The translations under genes and the position numbers were made by a program. A stretch of DNA of 64,000 nucleotides from Microglena sp. YARC (taxonomy: Eukaryota; Chlorophyta; Chlorophyceae; Chlamydomonadales; Chlamydomonadaceae), in the NCBI GenBank assembly GCA_022414725.1, contig CM039462.1:129168363-129232362 (forward strand). The letters are read 5' to 3'. The notes beneath the pieces are model-generated. The model searched no databases and was not told the origin of the DNA. It saw only the letters and a list, made by a program, of their open reading frames with translations. Below are positions 44,041 to 55,958 of the stretch, piece after piece. Positions within the stretch are counted from its first letter, which is position 1, and each line of letters opens with the position of its first letter.

Positions 44041-44132
44041 CCCGAAGAAACGCCACTGCGCCTGTGCCAAGCCGATATCCCGTTTCGCACAAGGTGATAG
44101 TTACCCCTCTGACTTGCTCGACGGCTCGAGTA

Positions 44133-44326
44133 CAGGGTACTTCAAATGGCCAAATTGGCCAGCGCTTTCGCGCACTTGAAAACAAAAAACTGCGCTTTGT
44201 AGTGCAAAAAGCGCAAAAATTGCTTGCAGCGCCCACAAGGGTTTGCAAAAAACTGCGCTTAAAGCGCAGAGGGGGTCAAAAATTCAGCGCTCAAAAGCGC
44301 AAAAGCGCGCGCTTTGAATTACCCTG
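44133..44326 (+). mobile_element. hAT-like MITE, family M1 copy 3, nested in element A
   Basis: 194 bp with ends CAGGGTACTTCAAATGG and TTTGAATTACCCTG, flanked by perfect 8-bp duplications CTCGAGTA (44125-44132, 44327-44334). It lies between the primer-binding site and gag of element A, so it moved after A arrived or within A's family. Confidence 0.9.
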
Positions 44327-44573
44327 CTCGAGTACTGCTTTTGGCTCTGGATTGCCCACGCTCCGTCGTCTGGAATCTACTGCCTGCGCTGCCTTGCCTA
44401 CTGCTCACACAACACTCCAGTTGTCTCTACCTACCTTCCGTCCAAGACGACCAGTAGACGCAGTCCAGAAGTCTTAGTAGATCTTTGACGTAAGTTGCAA
44501 ACTTACCAGATCACACACAGCGTTCCGCAACCCTTCAAGGTTGCTTGTGCACAGATATCCAGCTCTGCACTCC

Positions 44574-44604
<31 letters not shown>

Positions 44605-44803
44605 ACCCCTCTCCCCTCATCATTTCCGAACAACAGGATCCATTCGGATCCCCTTTCGCTGTCAACACTCCCTCCCCCCTGCCTCCGAATCGCACAACCA
44701 AGATTGAAGCCTGCCAATCTTCACACACGAATTACCCACTGGCCGGTTTATTAACTCGGTGTGAAGATCAAGAACCCAAGACCCCAGCGCCGCGACAGAC
44801 AAC

Positions 44804-46737
44804 ATGGCCAACAAGGAGCCGGCCTTCATCTTCGATGGGAGCCCAGCTGTCCCCTTCCACAAGTATGGCCCCTACCTGCTCCGCTGCCTCAGAGCATTCC
44901 CAGGAACCATCCATGTTGCCATCGACGCCACTCTTCCAATTCCGCCGCCTGATGAGGAACCTGCAACAGTTGACGAGTGCCCTCTGGAGACTAGTCATTA
45001 CCCCAATCTGGATCATGCTAATGCGACTGTTGCGAGTCGTGCTGTTGACCGCAGGATAAATGTAGTGAAGAATTCTCAGGCCTTCAATGAAATTCTCAGA
45101 CACTGTTCAGACCCTATCCAACAAGCCATAATGGTTCACACTGATGTTGCTGCTAAAGCTTACAGGTTCCTGAAGGCCACCTATGGTGAACGGAACTCTG
45201 ACCTGGAGACCGCTACGGTCAGATCCATGTACAACCTCATCATGTCTCCAACTGAAAACCTTCAGGTTTACCTTGCCAGAAGCTATGAGCTGTACTCTAT
45301 GCTTCCTCAAATCAATGGCCAGAGCAACACCTCCATCCCTGCATTTCTCAGCATCATTGTGCAAGGACTGTCCAGCCAGCCGCCCGGAGTACAGTGGATT
45401 CAGATCATCTTTCCACAACTCTGTCTGCCCTGATTTTGCATCATTTCAGACACAACTCACCAGGTATCAAGTCTCCAACCAGATCTCAGAGGCTGTCATC
45501 TCCCCCGAAGAAACTGCCCACATGGCAGCTGCAGCCTTCAAGGGAAGACCAAGAAAGGAGCGTATCCCATCAGCTCAGATGACCTGCTGGAACTGCGGTG
45601 GGTTTGGCCACAACTCCACTACCTGCACCAGTGCTGATACCAACCTGGCACACAGGCCTGCATCTACATCTGCCACGCACCAGAGGTTCTCCATCACCAC
45701 CTGCAAGGGGTGACACTGCCAACAGGCCCTCCAGCCACTCCAAGTCCCCCAAGAGAGACAACAGAAGCTCCAAAGAGACCAAGACCTACAGCCGCCGTGA
45801 CAACACCAGGCATGCCCATGTAGCTGACGATGACTGCTCCACTTCACAGTCTACATCAGACAATGAGGAGGAGCATAACTTCATGGCCCTAGCCATGATT
45901 GATGGACCTCAGCCACTCCAGTATGCTGACTCCCCTGAAGGCAAGTCCACATCCCTGTTCCTGCCCAGTACCTCTTTGGATGACAATGCATTCTTTGGTC
46001 ACATGAGTGATAGCAGTGATCTAGAACCAGCTTCTAGCTCCACCTATGATGCCTTGCCAGAACTTATCAACAGTGATGATGATGATGATAGTGATGACAG
46101 TGATGCTCATGAGTCCTACCAGTCAGCTCTACAGACAGAATGGCTCCTAGACTGTGCAGCCCATTCCCACTGCACCAGAAACCCCTCCAACTTGTATGAC
46201 ATTCAGGATCTTCCCCAGCCCGTTAGCCTGCAACAGGCTGAACTTGGAGCATCTCCCCTCATCTGTCTGCACAAAGGGAAAGCTCACATCAGAGGCCACA
46301 GAGGCTCTCTGATCATTCTCCACAATGTTCTCCTGGCCCCTCCTCTGACCACAGCCAACATCATCAGCATACATGCTGCACACAAACTCTCTCCACACCT
46401 CCACGTCCTCATGACCAGTGATGCAGCAACCCTCTCCATACCTGCACATGTGGGCACCAAAACACTCCTCTTCTGCCCCAAAAGGCATGGCCTCTACTTC
46501 ACTAGAACTCCTAAGACTTCCTCATCAACTCCCCCTCTACCTACCTCCACTGTCTCCTCCACCAGCTGCCACCCTATGCCTCCCTCCCCTGTACACATGC
46601 ATCATGATGATAACCCAGCCTGCATCCAGCCTGCAACCAGCCTGCATCCAACCTGCATCCAACCAGCCCCCAGCCTGCACCCAGCCTGCATACAGCCTGC
46701 ATATGCCACCAGCACAGCCTGCACTACATTACAATGA
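44804..46737 (+). pseudogene. element A gag and protease, frameshifted
   Basis: Starts MANKEPAFIFDGSPAVPFHK at 44804. The gag core (IQQAIMVHTDVAAKAYRFLK, YLARSYELYSMLPQI) is in one frame to about 45380, the next part with zinc knuckle CWNCGGFGHNSTTC is in a second frame to about 45690, and the Ser/Asp-rich spacer with a protease-like domain (WLLDCAAHSHC, then NIISIHAAHKLSP) is in a third to 46737. Each break shifts the frame the same way. Element B keeps these parts in one frame, so the breaks are decay or sequencing error. The protease motif has Cys-Ala-Ala after Asp instead of the usual Ser/Thr-Gly-Ala, so activity is doubtful. Confidence 0.75.
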
Positions 46738-47755
46738 TGACTACTCAGGCAGCTGCACCATCCCCCCCTCCAGCCCTAGTCATAGTGACAGTGATGATGA
46801 TGACTTGCCTGCCCTGCTCCATGTCTGTGGACCCTCCCTGCTCTTGTCAGACAATGGGGGGGAATTTACATCACAGCCACACCAAGCTGGATCATCTACC
46901 ACCTATGTCCAGCAACTTCCCACTATCCCCCTCACTGAGCCCTGCAAGGGAGAATTTAAATCACAGCCACACCAAGCTGGATCATCTACCACCTATGTCC
47001 AGCAACTTCCCACTGTTCCCCTCAATGAGCTCTGCACCCTGACAGAAGCACAAGCCAGAATAGAAATGGACCTCATGTTATACCAAGCCATAACTGCATA
47101 TGAATATGTCCACTGCCCTATAGATGGACAAGGCCCCTGCACCCAGTCAGAACTCTCACATGTCCTCAGGTTTGACCAATGGCTCCCCTCAGCTACTTCC
47201 CCATCCCCTGGTCAGCCCCTCACCCATGTCAACATGAACACCTACCCAGTCCAGTTCCTAAACAATTCTGGCCTCCCTAGAACCAGGTTAGGAACCCTGC
47301 TCACCACCCTCAACAATTCCCCCTCTTCCCTTAGAGCCCTTAGCATCAGACCCAGACATTCCTTACCCATCCTCATCAGCCAGTTCACCAGCCAGTTCCC
47401 CATTCTGCTAGCTTCTGAGCACCACAAATTCCCCTGTAGACACATGCACAGCAGCCCCTCCCCAGTATATGGGCCTCTCATCAACCACATCAGCAGACTG
47501 CAGAGCATGGTCCAATCCTACCCCACCATATCGACAGTAGACAGGCCTACCCTACAGTGGGCCATCAGCCTACAAGCAGCTATGGTCCAAGCTCATGCAA
47601 AAGTCCTGGCTACCTGGCCCAAAATGCTCATGCACCCCATCAGCTGTGCATACCCTGGAGGAAGAGTAGTCTGTGTCAACAACCTGAGCATGCACTGGAA
47701 CCCCATGGATTTCTGGTTCATCAACATGCTGTATGTATACCCCCAGGATGTCTAA
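46700..47755 (+). CDS. element A 3' ORF, unknown protein
   Basis: Open frame from about 46700 to 47755 with no known domain. It starts with a Ser/Asp-rich stretch, then a 90-bp tandem duplication gives two copies of SQPHQAGSSTTYVQQLPT. A stretch SDNGGEFTS resembles the second catalytic Asp region of Copia integrases, but the first Asp and the Glu contexts are absent. The C-terminal 250 residues are rich in Pro/Ser/Leu with conserved patches (VYGPLINHISRLQSMVQ, WPKMLMHPISCAYPGG, SMHWNPMDFWFINM) that recur in element B. Conservation across two elements argues for a family function, perhaps an env-like or packaging role, which is not shown. Confidence 0.5.
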   Translation, partial: HMPPAQPALHYNDDYSGSCTIPPSSPSHSDSDDDDLPALLHVCGPSLLLSDNGGEFTSQPHQAGSSTTYVQQLPTIPLTEPCKGEFKSQPHQAGSSTTYVQQLPTVPLNELCTLTEAQARIEMDLMLYQAITAYEYVHCPIDGQGPCTQSELSHVLRFDQWLPSATSPSPGQPLTHVNMNTYPVQFLNNSGLPRTRLGTLLTTLNNSPSSLRALSIRPRHSLPILISQFTSQFPILLASEHHKFPCRHMHSSPSPVYGPLINHISRLQSMVQSYPTISTVDRPTLQWAISLQAAMVQAHAKVLATWPKMLMHPISCAYPGGRVVCVNNLSMHWNPMDFWFINMLYVYPQDV

Positions 47756-48507
47756 GAGGTCATTCTCCACTCTCTTAGACAGAATCCATCAGCAGCTGGC
47801 CCTGGATGGATACTCAGCATCTGGTACCTAAATCTTCACCTAGAGTTCTCTGTTTTTTTTTGCCTTAGCCTTGAACACTCTAGGATTTAGCTGTGAACTG
47901 CCTCATGTACTCATATCTGGCACTACCATGTGTATAGATATTCATTTTGCTTCCTTAGACTCCCTCATGCTTACTGCAACAAGATTGCAAACTTAATTTA
48001 GGATGCTCCCAAATTATGGGGGGAATAGCACAGACATTTTGTCTAAATCCTCCTATCTCAAATCATGCACACTTCTCGCAACTAAGCCAGCTTGCAACCC
48101 TGCAGCTTCCTCAACTCTCCCCTAGCAGCCTCTCTGCAACTAGCCTGCAGCCTACCTGCAGTTACCTCCCAGCTTCCTGGCAGCCTCCCTGCAACCTAGC
48201 CTGCAGCCTATCTGCAGTTCCCTTTTTTATGCTTTCTAGCTGCTCCTTAGACTAGCCTGTTGTACCCTTGTAGTTCTCCCTCCAAGGCCAGTTATCTCCA
48301 GTTGACTGACATTACTCTGAAGACGAGTTGCTAATTTGCCTTGCCCCCCTTCATTCCAGTTATGCATAATTTATTATTTACAGTTCTCATATCAGCTATT
48401 AGCAATCCTCCCAGGCCTTACCAGTCTCTGTAGTTTTATATTTTTCTTATGCCCCTCAGTTAATTCCAGGAATTATTGTGACCAAGAATACCTTGAATTG
48501 GGGGGGA
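47756..48507 (+). other. element A 3' untranslated region
   Basis: No frame of note. It contains CTGCAGCCTACCTGCAGTTAC-like short tandems at about 48120-48220 and ends in the purine tract GAATTGGGGGGGA. Confidence 0.6.
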
Positions 48508-48727
48508 TGTTATTGTCCGTTGCACCGGACACTGAGTTGCATAGTGCGCACCGGATCCTGATGGCTCCAGAACCCGTGTTGCCTGCCGCCAGGCCATAGG
48601 CTAGCTATGGCCTGCACATGTCTGCAAGTTCCACCTGCAGACTTCCCTTGCTATATAGCCGCTCCTGTCGGCCTCTTTATCATCTTCTACTTCAGTCTTC
48701 ACTGTGTAACTACTCTATCGATTGAAA
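48508..48727 (+). repeat. element A 3' LTR
   Basis: 220 bp, same ends as 43799-44018, about four substitutions (for example TTGCACC for TTACACC, GCATAG for GCGTAG), roughly 98% identity. A purine tract is directly upstream and TCTTT directly downstream. Confidence 0.9.
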
Positions 48728-49010
48728 TCTTTAACCAGACCTAAACTTTTTGTGTTTCCGACCAAACACCGGTTAGCGCCGAAAATAACGCATTTGACCG
48801 CCGCTTAACCGGACCCTTAACTGGTTGGAAACCTTCTGTGAGTACGCCCTGCATACATTCTGTGTGTACCTGTTGCGCAAGGCGACCCACCATTTTAGGT
48901 GGAAATCCTTTCATTACAATAAAATGCAATTCCCGTAGGGTTGAGACAGGAGGATGCGAAACGCCATAAAAAGTCGGGTAGGGTCGGTGTTCGGGTACCG
49001 GGAAGTGGTC
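48728..49010. other. intergenic DNA right of element A
   Basis: Begins with the TCTTT duplication. The 27-bp sequence shared with 41641-41667 is at 48806-48832. No gene. Confidence 0.5.
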
Positions 49011-49173
49011 CAGGGTACTACTTCTTGCCAAATTGGTCAGCGCTTTGTAGTGCAAAAAGCGCAAAAACTGCACGCTGTGCCCACAGGGGGTTGAGAAAAC
49101 TGCGCGAAACGCGCAGTGGGGCTCAAAAAGCGTGCGCGAAATCACGCTGCCGCGCGCGCTTTGTAGTACCCTG
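49011..49173. mobile_element. hAT-like MITE, family M1 copy 4
   Basis: 163 bp with ends CAGGGTACTAC and GTAGTACCCTG and a perfect 8-bp duplication AAGTGGTC (49003-49010, 49174-49181). It shares TTTGTAGTGCAAAAAGCGCAA with the other copies. Confidence 0.9.
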
Positions 49174-49544
49174 AAGTGGTCGCGACCATGTTGAGGCTGG
49201 GAGGGGTTCACAACGAACAAGGCTGGGAGGGGTTCACAACGATTTTCAGATGGAAGGCAATGTTGCCAACTTGCCTTGTGTTTACAATCTGTACTCTGGA
49301 GTGTGGTATAGTAGCGTTTATGCTACCCATGGTATGTTTTACTCTGCTAGTGGACGGTGAGCACCCTGAAGGCTGATAGACCATGTAATACAAACAAACA
49401 AGCTGTCAACTTGCCATCCAAACATGCCGTCTCTAAAGATATGCAATATGCTCATTGAACTGTATTCGTCATGATCTTGACTGATTTGCAGCATCCCAAT
49501 GAGACCACCCAACTTGGCTGGCTATCACGAGCTGGAACGTTATG

Positions 49545-49640
49545 CCCCCCCCCCCCCACACACACACACACCACACCCACACACCCACACACACACCCAC
49601 ACACACACACCCACACCCACCCACACACACACACACACTG
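49545..49640 (+). repeat. poly-C and (CA)n / CACACCCA microsatellite
   Basis: Poly-C at 49545-49557 followed by CA and CACACCCA units to about 49638. The sequence between 49182 and 49545 shows no gene. Confidence 0.9.
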
Positions 49641-49699
49641 TCAGAACTATGTAAACTTCGTCGACCCTAACAGGGACTTTTCTTCACTCTACATATGAA

Positions 49700-50195
49700 T
49701 AGGGCTGTCAATACCGTACGGTATTTTCAATTACCGTACAATATATCGTGATATACCGTACGGTATCGATACCGTACGATATCTGTATACCCTTTTTGGG
49801 GAAATCGGTATAAGACCAAGGGGATATAACAGGAAATACCGTTTACACGTCCATACACTTAAAATCAAGTCAAATGAACCAATAATGAGGGAGATAGAAA
49901 AACACAGATATATCGTGGTCTGTTACCGTACGATATACCGTGATATATCGTACGGTATAAGGCGGTATACTAAATTCCCTGGCCCAGACTCAGGTGCTCC
50001 TGACGAGAATCGAACCGCCGACCTGCCGAGTGTGAGATATTTTCGTCGACCACAGGACAACAGGATATGGTTAAACACGATATATCGTACGGTAAACACG
50101 ATATATCTTATGGTAATCGCAAAAATACCGTACGCTGGAACTGTATTATTACACGGTAAAATAAATACCGGGCGATATAAAGCTTGACAGCCCTA
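49700..50195. mobile_element. hAT-like MITE, 496 bp, TAGGGCTGTCAA type
   Basis: Ends TAGGGCTGTCAA and TTGACAGCCCTA, perfect 8-bp duplications CATATGAA (49692-49699, 50196-50203). The body is full of TACCGTACGGTA and ATATATCGTGATAT palindromes. On the minus strand at about 50006-50030, GGTTCGATTCT resembles a tRNA B box and is preceded by Cys/Gly-like tRNA stem fragments, but I cannot fold a tRNA. No transposase. Confidence 0.85.
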
Positions 50196-50203
50196 CATAT
50201 GAA

Positions 50204-51265
<1,062 letters not shown>

Positions 51266-51289
51266 TCAGTTGCATCCAAGCAACAAAAT

Positions 51290-51305
51290 TGTGTTTTTAA
51301 ACACC
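51290..51305 (+). terminator. H3 histone 3' stem-loop
   Basis: GTGTT-TTTA-AACAC with an outer T-C mismatch, 31 nt past the H3 stop and followed by ACTACC. A 5-bp version of the H2A and H4 loops. Confidence 0.75.
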
Positions 51306-51426
51306 ACTACCATGGCCAATTAAACTATACTGCTGTTTCGAGATCCTGTCCATATGTCTTTCCTAATCGTGTACATGAATCCACTTTCTGACTGAGTGTT
51401 ATTCGGCATTATAACTTCGGAGGTAC

Positions 51427-51750
51427 TATCAGCATGTATAGCGGTGCTCTCACGCGTTTTATGACTTGGTGACTACTTATGTACTCCCTTATAACTATCG
51501 GCTCTCCTGAGCCAGCTTCCCGTGGGACTGAGTCATCTTGAGATGACTCAGTGGCAGCTTCCTGTCACCTACGTCTCCGGTCTGATCTGTACCCTGTTAG
51601 GTTCCTGTCTACCGCCTCCTTTCACCACAGGTGCCCCTTTATGGGTCTCCTGTGTCTGTAACGTTATCCTTGTCTCCGTGTATAGATTGGTGCGTCTGTT
51701 CCGCTGCTTTAATCTACTGTCCACTCTACCGGAGTGATTTCAAGCTGATA
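51427..51750 (+). repeat. element C 5' LTR
   Basis: 324 bp from TATCAGCATGTATAGCGG to TTTCAAGCTGATA. The ends form a 7-bp inverted repeat TATCAGC/GCTGATA in place of TG/CA. A GACTGAGTCATCTTGAGATGACTCAGT palindrome lies in the middle. The next bases, GGTTATTGGGCTCC, resemble the half-tRNA-Met primer site with one extra T. Confidence 0.9.
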
Positions 51751-51781
51751 GGTTATTGGGCTCCTCATCACTACCACTGCT

Positions 51782-53940
51782 TTGATAATGCAACTTCCGC
51801 GAGGGCCTCCTGCCGGCTTTGTGAAACTTACCAAACTTAATGGTGTTTCATGGGCTCGTGGGATCCGCAATGTCATTGTGAGCAATGGATGCGACCGAAT
51901 CCTCCCAACGGGGGTGAAGGTTCCTCTAGATTGGCTAGACGACTGCGCGCCAGCGGCCTCTGCTGCCGGAGAGGAGGGTCCTTCCGCCATCAAGGAAGTA
52001 ACCCCCCCCGATCAATCCTCCAACTTTACGGTTCCTTCTCTCAATGTTCGACGCCTTTCCTCTGATGTTGAGGATGTCCTGATGAAGCTGTGTTGTGTAC
52101 AGACACAGATCATCCGTTGTGCATCAGACCCGCAGCCTCCTTTCGTCCCTTTCAATTATGATGAAGACTACTCTACTACTACTGATGATGAGGAGGACTT
52201 GAAGAGTGCTACGAGTGCTGACTTCGGTGGCGTGACCCCATCTGCTGCTGCCACTCGTGTCTTTGAGACTTCCGCTGTTTCGCCGGTGTATGAGCCTCCT
52301 GATCAGCAGATGCCTAATCGAGAGCTTTCGCCTGTGTATCAGCCTCAGCCTTCGTCGGCGCCTCCCTTTGAGCCTGTTCCCCCGGCTTACCCGGAGGTGG
52401 CTAAGCCCACTTTCTTGAAGGGCTTTGCTTCTTTTTCCTCTGCATCTGCCCCCATGGAGCGTGGCCTCCCTGGCTACCACACTCGCTCTCGCGAGGCTGC
52501 TGTTTCCTCTGCACGCACCTCTGCTGCTGGTGCCTCCCTGGAACCCCCTCCGCCTCCGCCGGTGGAGCTGCCTCCTGCCCCTGGCCCTCCTCCTATGCTG
52601 CATACGCGGTCTTGCGCATCTTGGGAGCATCTGCTCACTGGCGGATCTCCTCCGACTTTGAACCTTCGGACTACCGCCTGATCAACATGGATCGACGGGA
52701 TGGTGAGTCCTTGAACCGCTCTTTGTACGGTCGGATGGATATGCAGGCTACAATGGCAAATGTTAGTGTGAAGCTGAGGCATCGCCGAGTGATGGCTTTC
52801 TCTGAGCTTGGTACCAGGTGTCGTTCTTTTCTTGGTCCAGTCACTTCTGGATTCTGTATCCCCCAGATCATGGTGTTTCCTTTGGTGGTACGAGGCGTAG
52901 TGATCACGAGAAGCTTGGTTATCAGTTTGTGCGAGTGCCTGTCCCTCTGTGTCCTGTTAGCCCAGATTTCGAGCTGCTTATGAGTGTTGCGAGGTCCATT
53001 CCTGTGATTAGGAACATAGACGACCAGCGCGCTCTTGACGCTGGTCTTGCTGCGGAGTATTTCATGGACATTCGTAGGTCCTTGGCTCCTGTCCCTTCTG
53101 CGATTGGAGCTGGGTCTAATACCCTCATTCATGGTGAGTCTCGGTTTGATCCTGCACTGTTGGGGTTCAGTGCACTGCCTCTCGAACGTCAGGAGTTCAT
53201 GTGTTTAACTATGATGCTCGCGAACATGGAGGACGATATGGTCAAGGTATACCAGGACTTTGCCACCCCTCGGGATATCCTTTTGGATATCCGGAAGACG
53301 CAGTCTGATGCCCTTGCCTCTAGAGTCCCTCTCATGCGTATCGAACTTCATAATGCGCACATGGGCCCTTCTGACCGTGTCGATGATTTCTTTCGCATGG
53401 TTCGCAGTCTGTGCACTGACCTCCGCAGTGCTGGACATCCTGTCACTCAGCGCCACGCCATGGAAACTATTGTGAATGGGATCCGTTTGATCCGATTTGA
53501 ATCGCTGCGGATCCAGTACGGTATGATGTTGGCTAACAGACAGACTGTAGATTACTGGTCTTGTCTGGAGGCATATCGGTCTCTCGACATTTTGAACATT
53601 GCTCTCCCCAGGTCCGACTCCAGGCATCCTGGTTGGTCCGGGACGCTCCCCAGGTTCCTGCCAATGCTGCGTTTCAGCGTGGGCAGGGATCTGGTTCTCA
53701 GGGTTCTGGTTCCAACAAGCGACGTCTGGATTGCACTTGGGCCCATGCCTCAGCAAGACGACCCACTCGGAGGATCGCTGTTTCACGAAGCATCCGCACC
53801 TGCGTAAGACCAAGCCTGGTGCACCGGTTACCAATCCGGTGCCCATGGCCTTGGCCCTTCCAGGTGTGCTTACTCCGCGGCAGCTGGCCTCCTTGCAGGC
53901 TCAGATTGATGGGTATGCTTTGGACAAGAAATAGGAGGTA
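51782..53940 (+). pseudogene. element C gag region, frameshifted
   Basis: A first frame (51782-52681, 299 codons) has a Ser/Pro/acidic spacer and ends in Pro-rich sequence. A second (about 52840-53630) holds the gag core with SFGGTRRSDHEKLGYQF-like start and MGPSDRVDDFFRMVRSLC, IVNGIRLIRFE, like UBN2-type Copia gags. A third frame near 53730-53800 has KTTHSEDRCFTKHPHLRK, the second half of a zinc knuckle, whose first Cys pair lies in another frame. At least three frame changes separate these parts. Confidence 0.75.
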
Positions 53941-53977
53941 CGCTCTGTCCTTTTCTCTTGCACTGCGAAATTTTCAA

Positions 53978-55653
53978 ATGTCTGCAGCCCGAGCCTGTCT
54001 GAGGGTGTCTGGCATGTTGATTCTGGAGCTGGGATGTCAATCACAGGTGATATGTCTTTGTTCACTGTGTTTCATGCTTCTGAGACTGGGCCAGCAGTTA
54101 AATTTGGTGATGGTGTGGTTCAACGGTCTGTGGGTCAGGGTTCTATTGTGTTAGGTAGTGATTGGTTACCAACACCAATCACTTTAACCAATGTTCTCTA
54201 CATCCCACACTGTCCGGTGAACCTCATGTCAGTAAATGCTGTTGCCCATGCTCACAACTGCAAGATTTCTTTTGATAGTCTTAGTTGTACTGCCACACAG
54301 GGCTCTTCTGTTCTGTGGTCTTTCCCTGCCTCCAGTGATGGTGTGTACAAGTTTGCATGTAGGCCTTGTCACACCCCTCGTGGCCGTTTGTATGGTGCTG
54401 AAGATTATCCAGCTTTTGCTCTTGATGTTGATGAGGATGGTGGAGTTGTGATCCCTACCACTCCTGAATGGTTGTGGCATAGGCGGCTGGGTCACCCTGG
54501 CTATGATGCCATGCACAACCTTGTAAGGAAGGGTTTGGTTCAGAACTTACCCCTCACTCTCCAACAGGTGCAAAGACTGTCTAAGATCCCATGTGATGCT
54601 TGTCAGAAGGCAAAGGGAAAACGTATCTCTTTTCCTAAAGAAAGCAAAACTAGGATCCGTACCCCATTACAACGCCTTCACTTGGACATCATGGGGCCAT
54701 TTAATATTAGGGGCTTGCGTGGGGAGCTTTATGTTCTGTGTCTCACTGACCAATACTCTGGCTATGCTGAGGTCTTGTGCTTGAGAACCAGGGAGGAAGC
54801 TCCCTTAGCAGTTCAAACTACCATCCTCAGATGGATGACTCAGCTGCATGGATTTGTTTTCAAGTGTCTTAGGTCTGACAGGGCTAAGGAATTTATAGTG
54901 AAGTGGTTCGAGGATTGGTTAGAATCGGTTGGTGCTGTGCATGAATTGTCCATGGCTTACACTGCTCAGCAGAATGCGACTGTGGAACGGTACAATGGGG
55001 TCCTTCAGAACGTAGCTAGGAGCATTCACTTGGAGTCTAAGCTCACTAAGTCCTTCTGGCCCTATGCCTTCCTCGCCGCGTGTTACCTACGCAACCGGCT
55101 GCCTAATCAGGGTGACAAGACTCCTTATGAGTTGTTCTTTGGGGTTCTACCTGATGTATCGTTATTGCGCGTGTTCGGGTGCCCATGCTATGTTACCTTA
55201 GTGAATGGGAAGAAGCGCAATAAGCTTGACGAAAGGGCGTTATCTGGTAGACTGGTTGGGTATTCTCTGGTGAGTAAGGGTTATTTTGTTTGGGTTCCGA
55301 AGTTGCGCCAGGTGGTAGAGAGTCGTGATGTGCTCTTCTATGAACAGTTTAGCTATAACTGTATCCCTGGGCTCTTTCCCTATGATGGATCTCAGTATTT
55401 TTCTCGCACCCCTGCCGCTATCATCGGTAAAGGGCTTGATACTACTGACAATGTCCTGGGCCCTTTACCAACCCCGATTGTTGACCGCTTTACTGGTCAT
55501 GGGATGACGATGCGTCCCAGGCCAGGTAATGATGGTGCTGTATCGCGTGCGGCGGCATTGGGCCAGGGGGAGTCTGATGTTCCTTCAAGTTCTAATTTAT
55601 TCGAATCTCAGGGGGTCGCCGGGCCTTCCTCTGCGCCCACGTTTCGTCGGTGA
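53978..55653 (+). pseudogene. element C protease and integrase
   Basis: The frame opens before the first ATG with VWHVDSGAGMSITGD, carrying the DSGA aspartic protease active site. Next is the GAG-pre-integrase zinc module (WLWHRRLGHPGYDAMHN, then CDACQKAKGKR, an HHCC finger) and the integrase core with LHLDIMGPF (first Asp), LRSDRAKEF (second Asp) and NATVERYNGVLQN (Glu). GYFVWVPK and VVESRDVLFYE form the usual integrase C-terminal block. It ends at a stop at 55651-55653; the hinge to reverse transcriptase continues in a shifted frame (about 55600-55960). All integrase residues are present, so only the frame is damaged. Confidence 0.92.
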
Positions 55654-55958
55654 AGTCGTAGGATTAGGACAGCCTCGGGTCATAGTGGAACCTAGTACAG
55701 GTCCACTGCCCACTAGTCGCCACCCCCCGTCCACCTATTCGGATAGCTCGCGGGAGTTGTTGATCACTTCACCCCCTGCTATACCTGGTGGTTTATACCT
55801 GACCAGGCATTGCGACGATATGGCCGTCACAGATGATGTGAGTGATGACCTCGAACACTGGTCCGGGTCAGATACTGCGTATGGCTGGGGTGTTCCAGTG
55901 TACCCAGGCTTCGACGATTTAGAGGCAAAGGAGGCCGGCCTTGTTCAACCACGCATGA

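Larger units (their letters stand above)
43799..48727 (+). mobile_element. element A: complete Copia-like gag-only LTR element
   Basis: 4929 bp flanked by TCTTT on both sides (43794-43798, 48728-48732). It has two 220-bp LTRs differing at about four positions, a half-tRNA-Met primer-binding site, a gag-protease region, a 3' ORF of unknown function and a purine tract GAATTGGGGGGGA before the 3' LTR. There is no reverse transcriptase and no full integrase, so it must be mobilised by another element (TR-GAG or LARD type). A MITE is inserted in its leader. Confidence 0.85.

Noticed and set aside
50000..50080. tRNA gene on the minus strand
   Set aside because: A B-box-like GGTTCGATTCT is present but the acceptor and anticodon stems do not pair convincingly.
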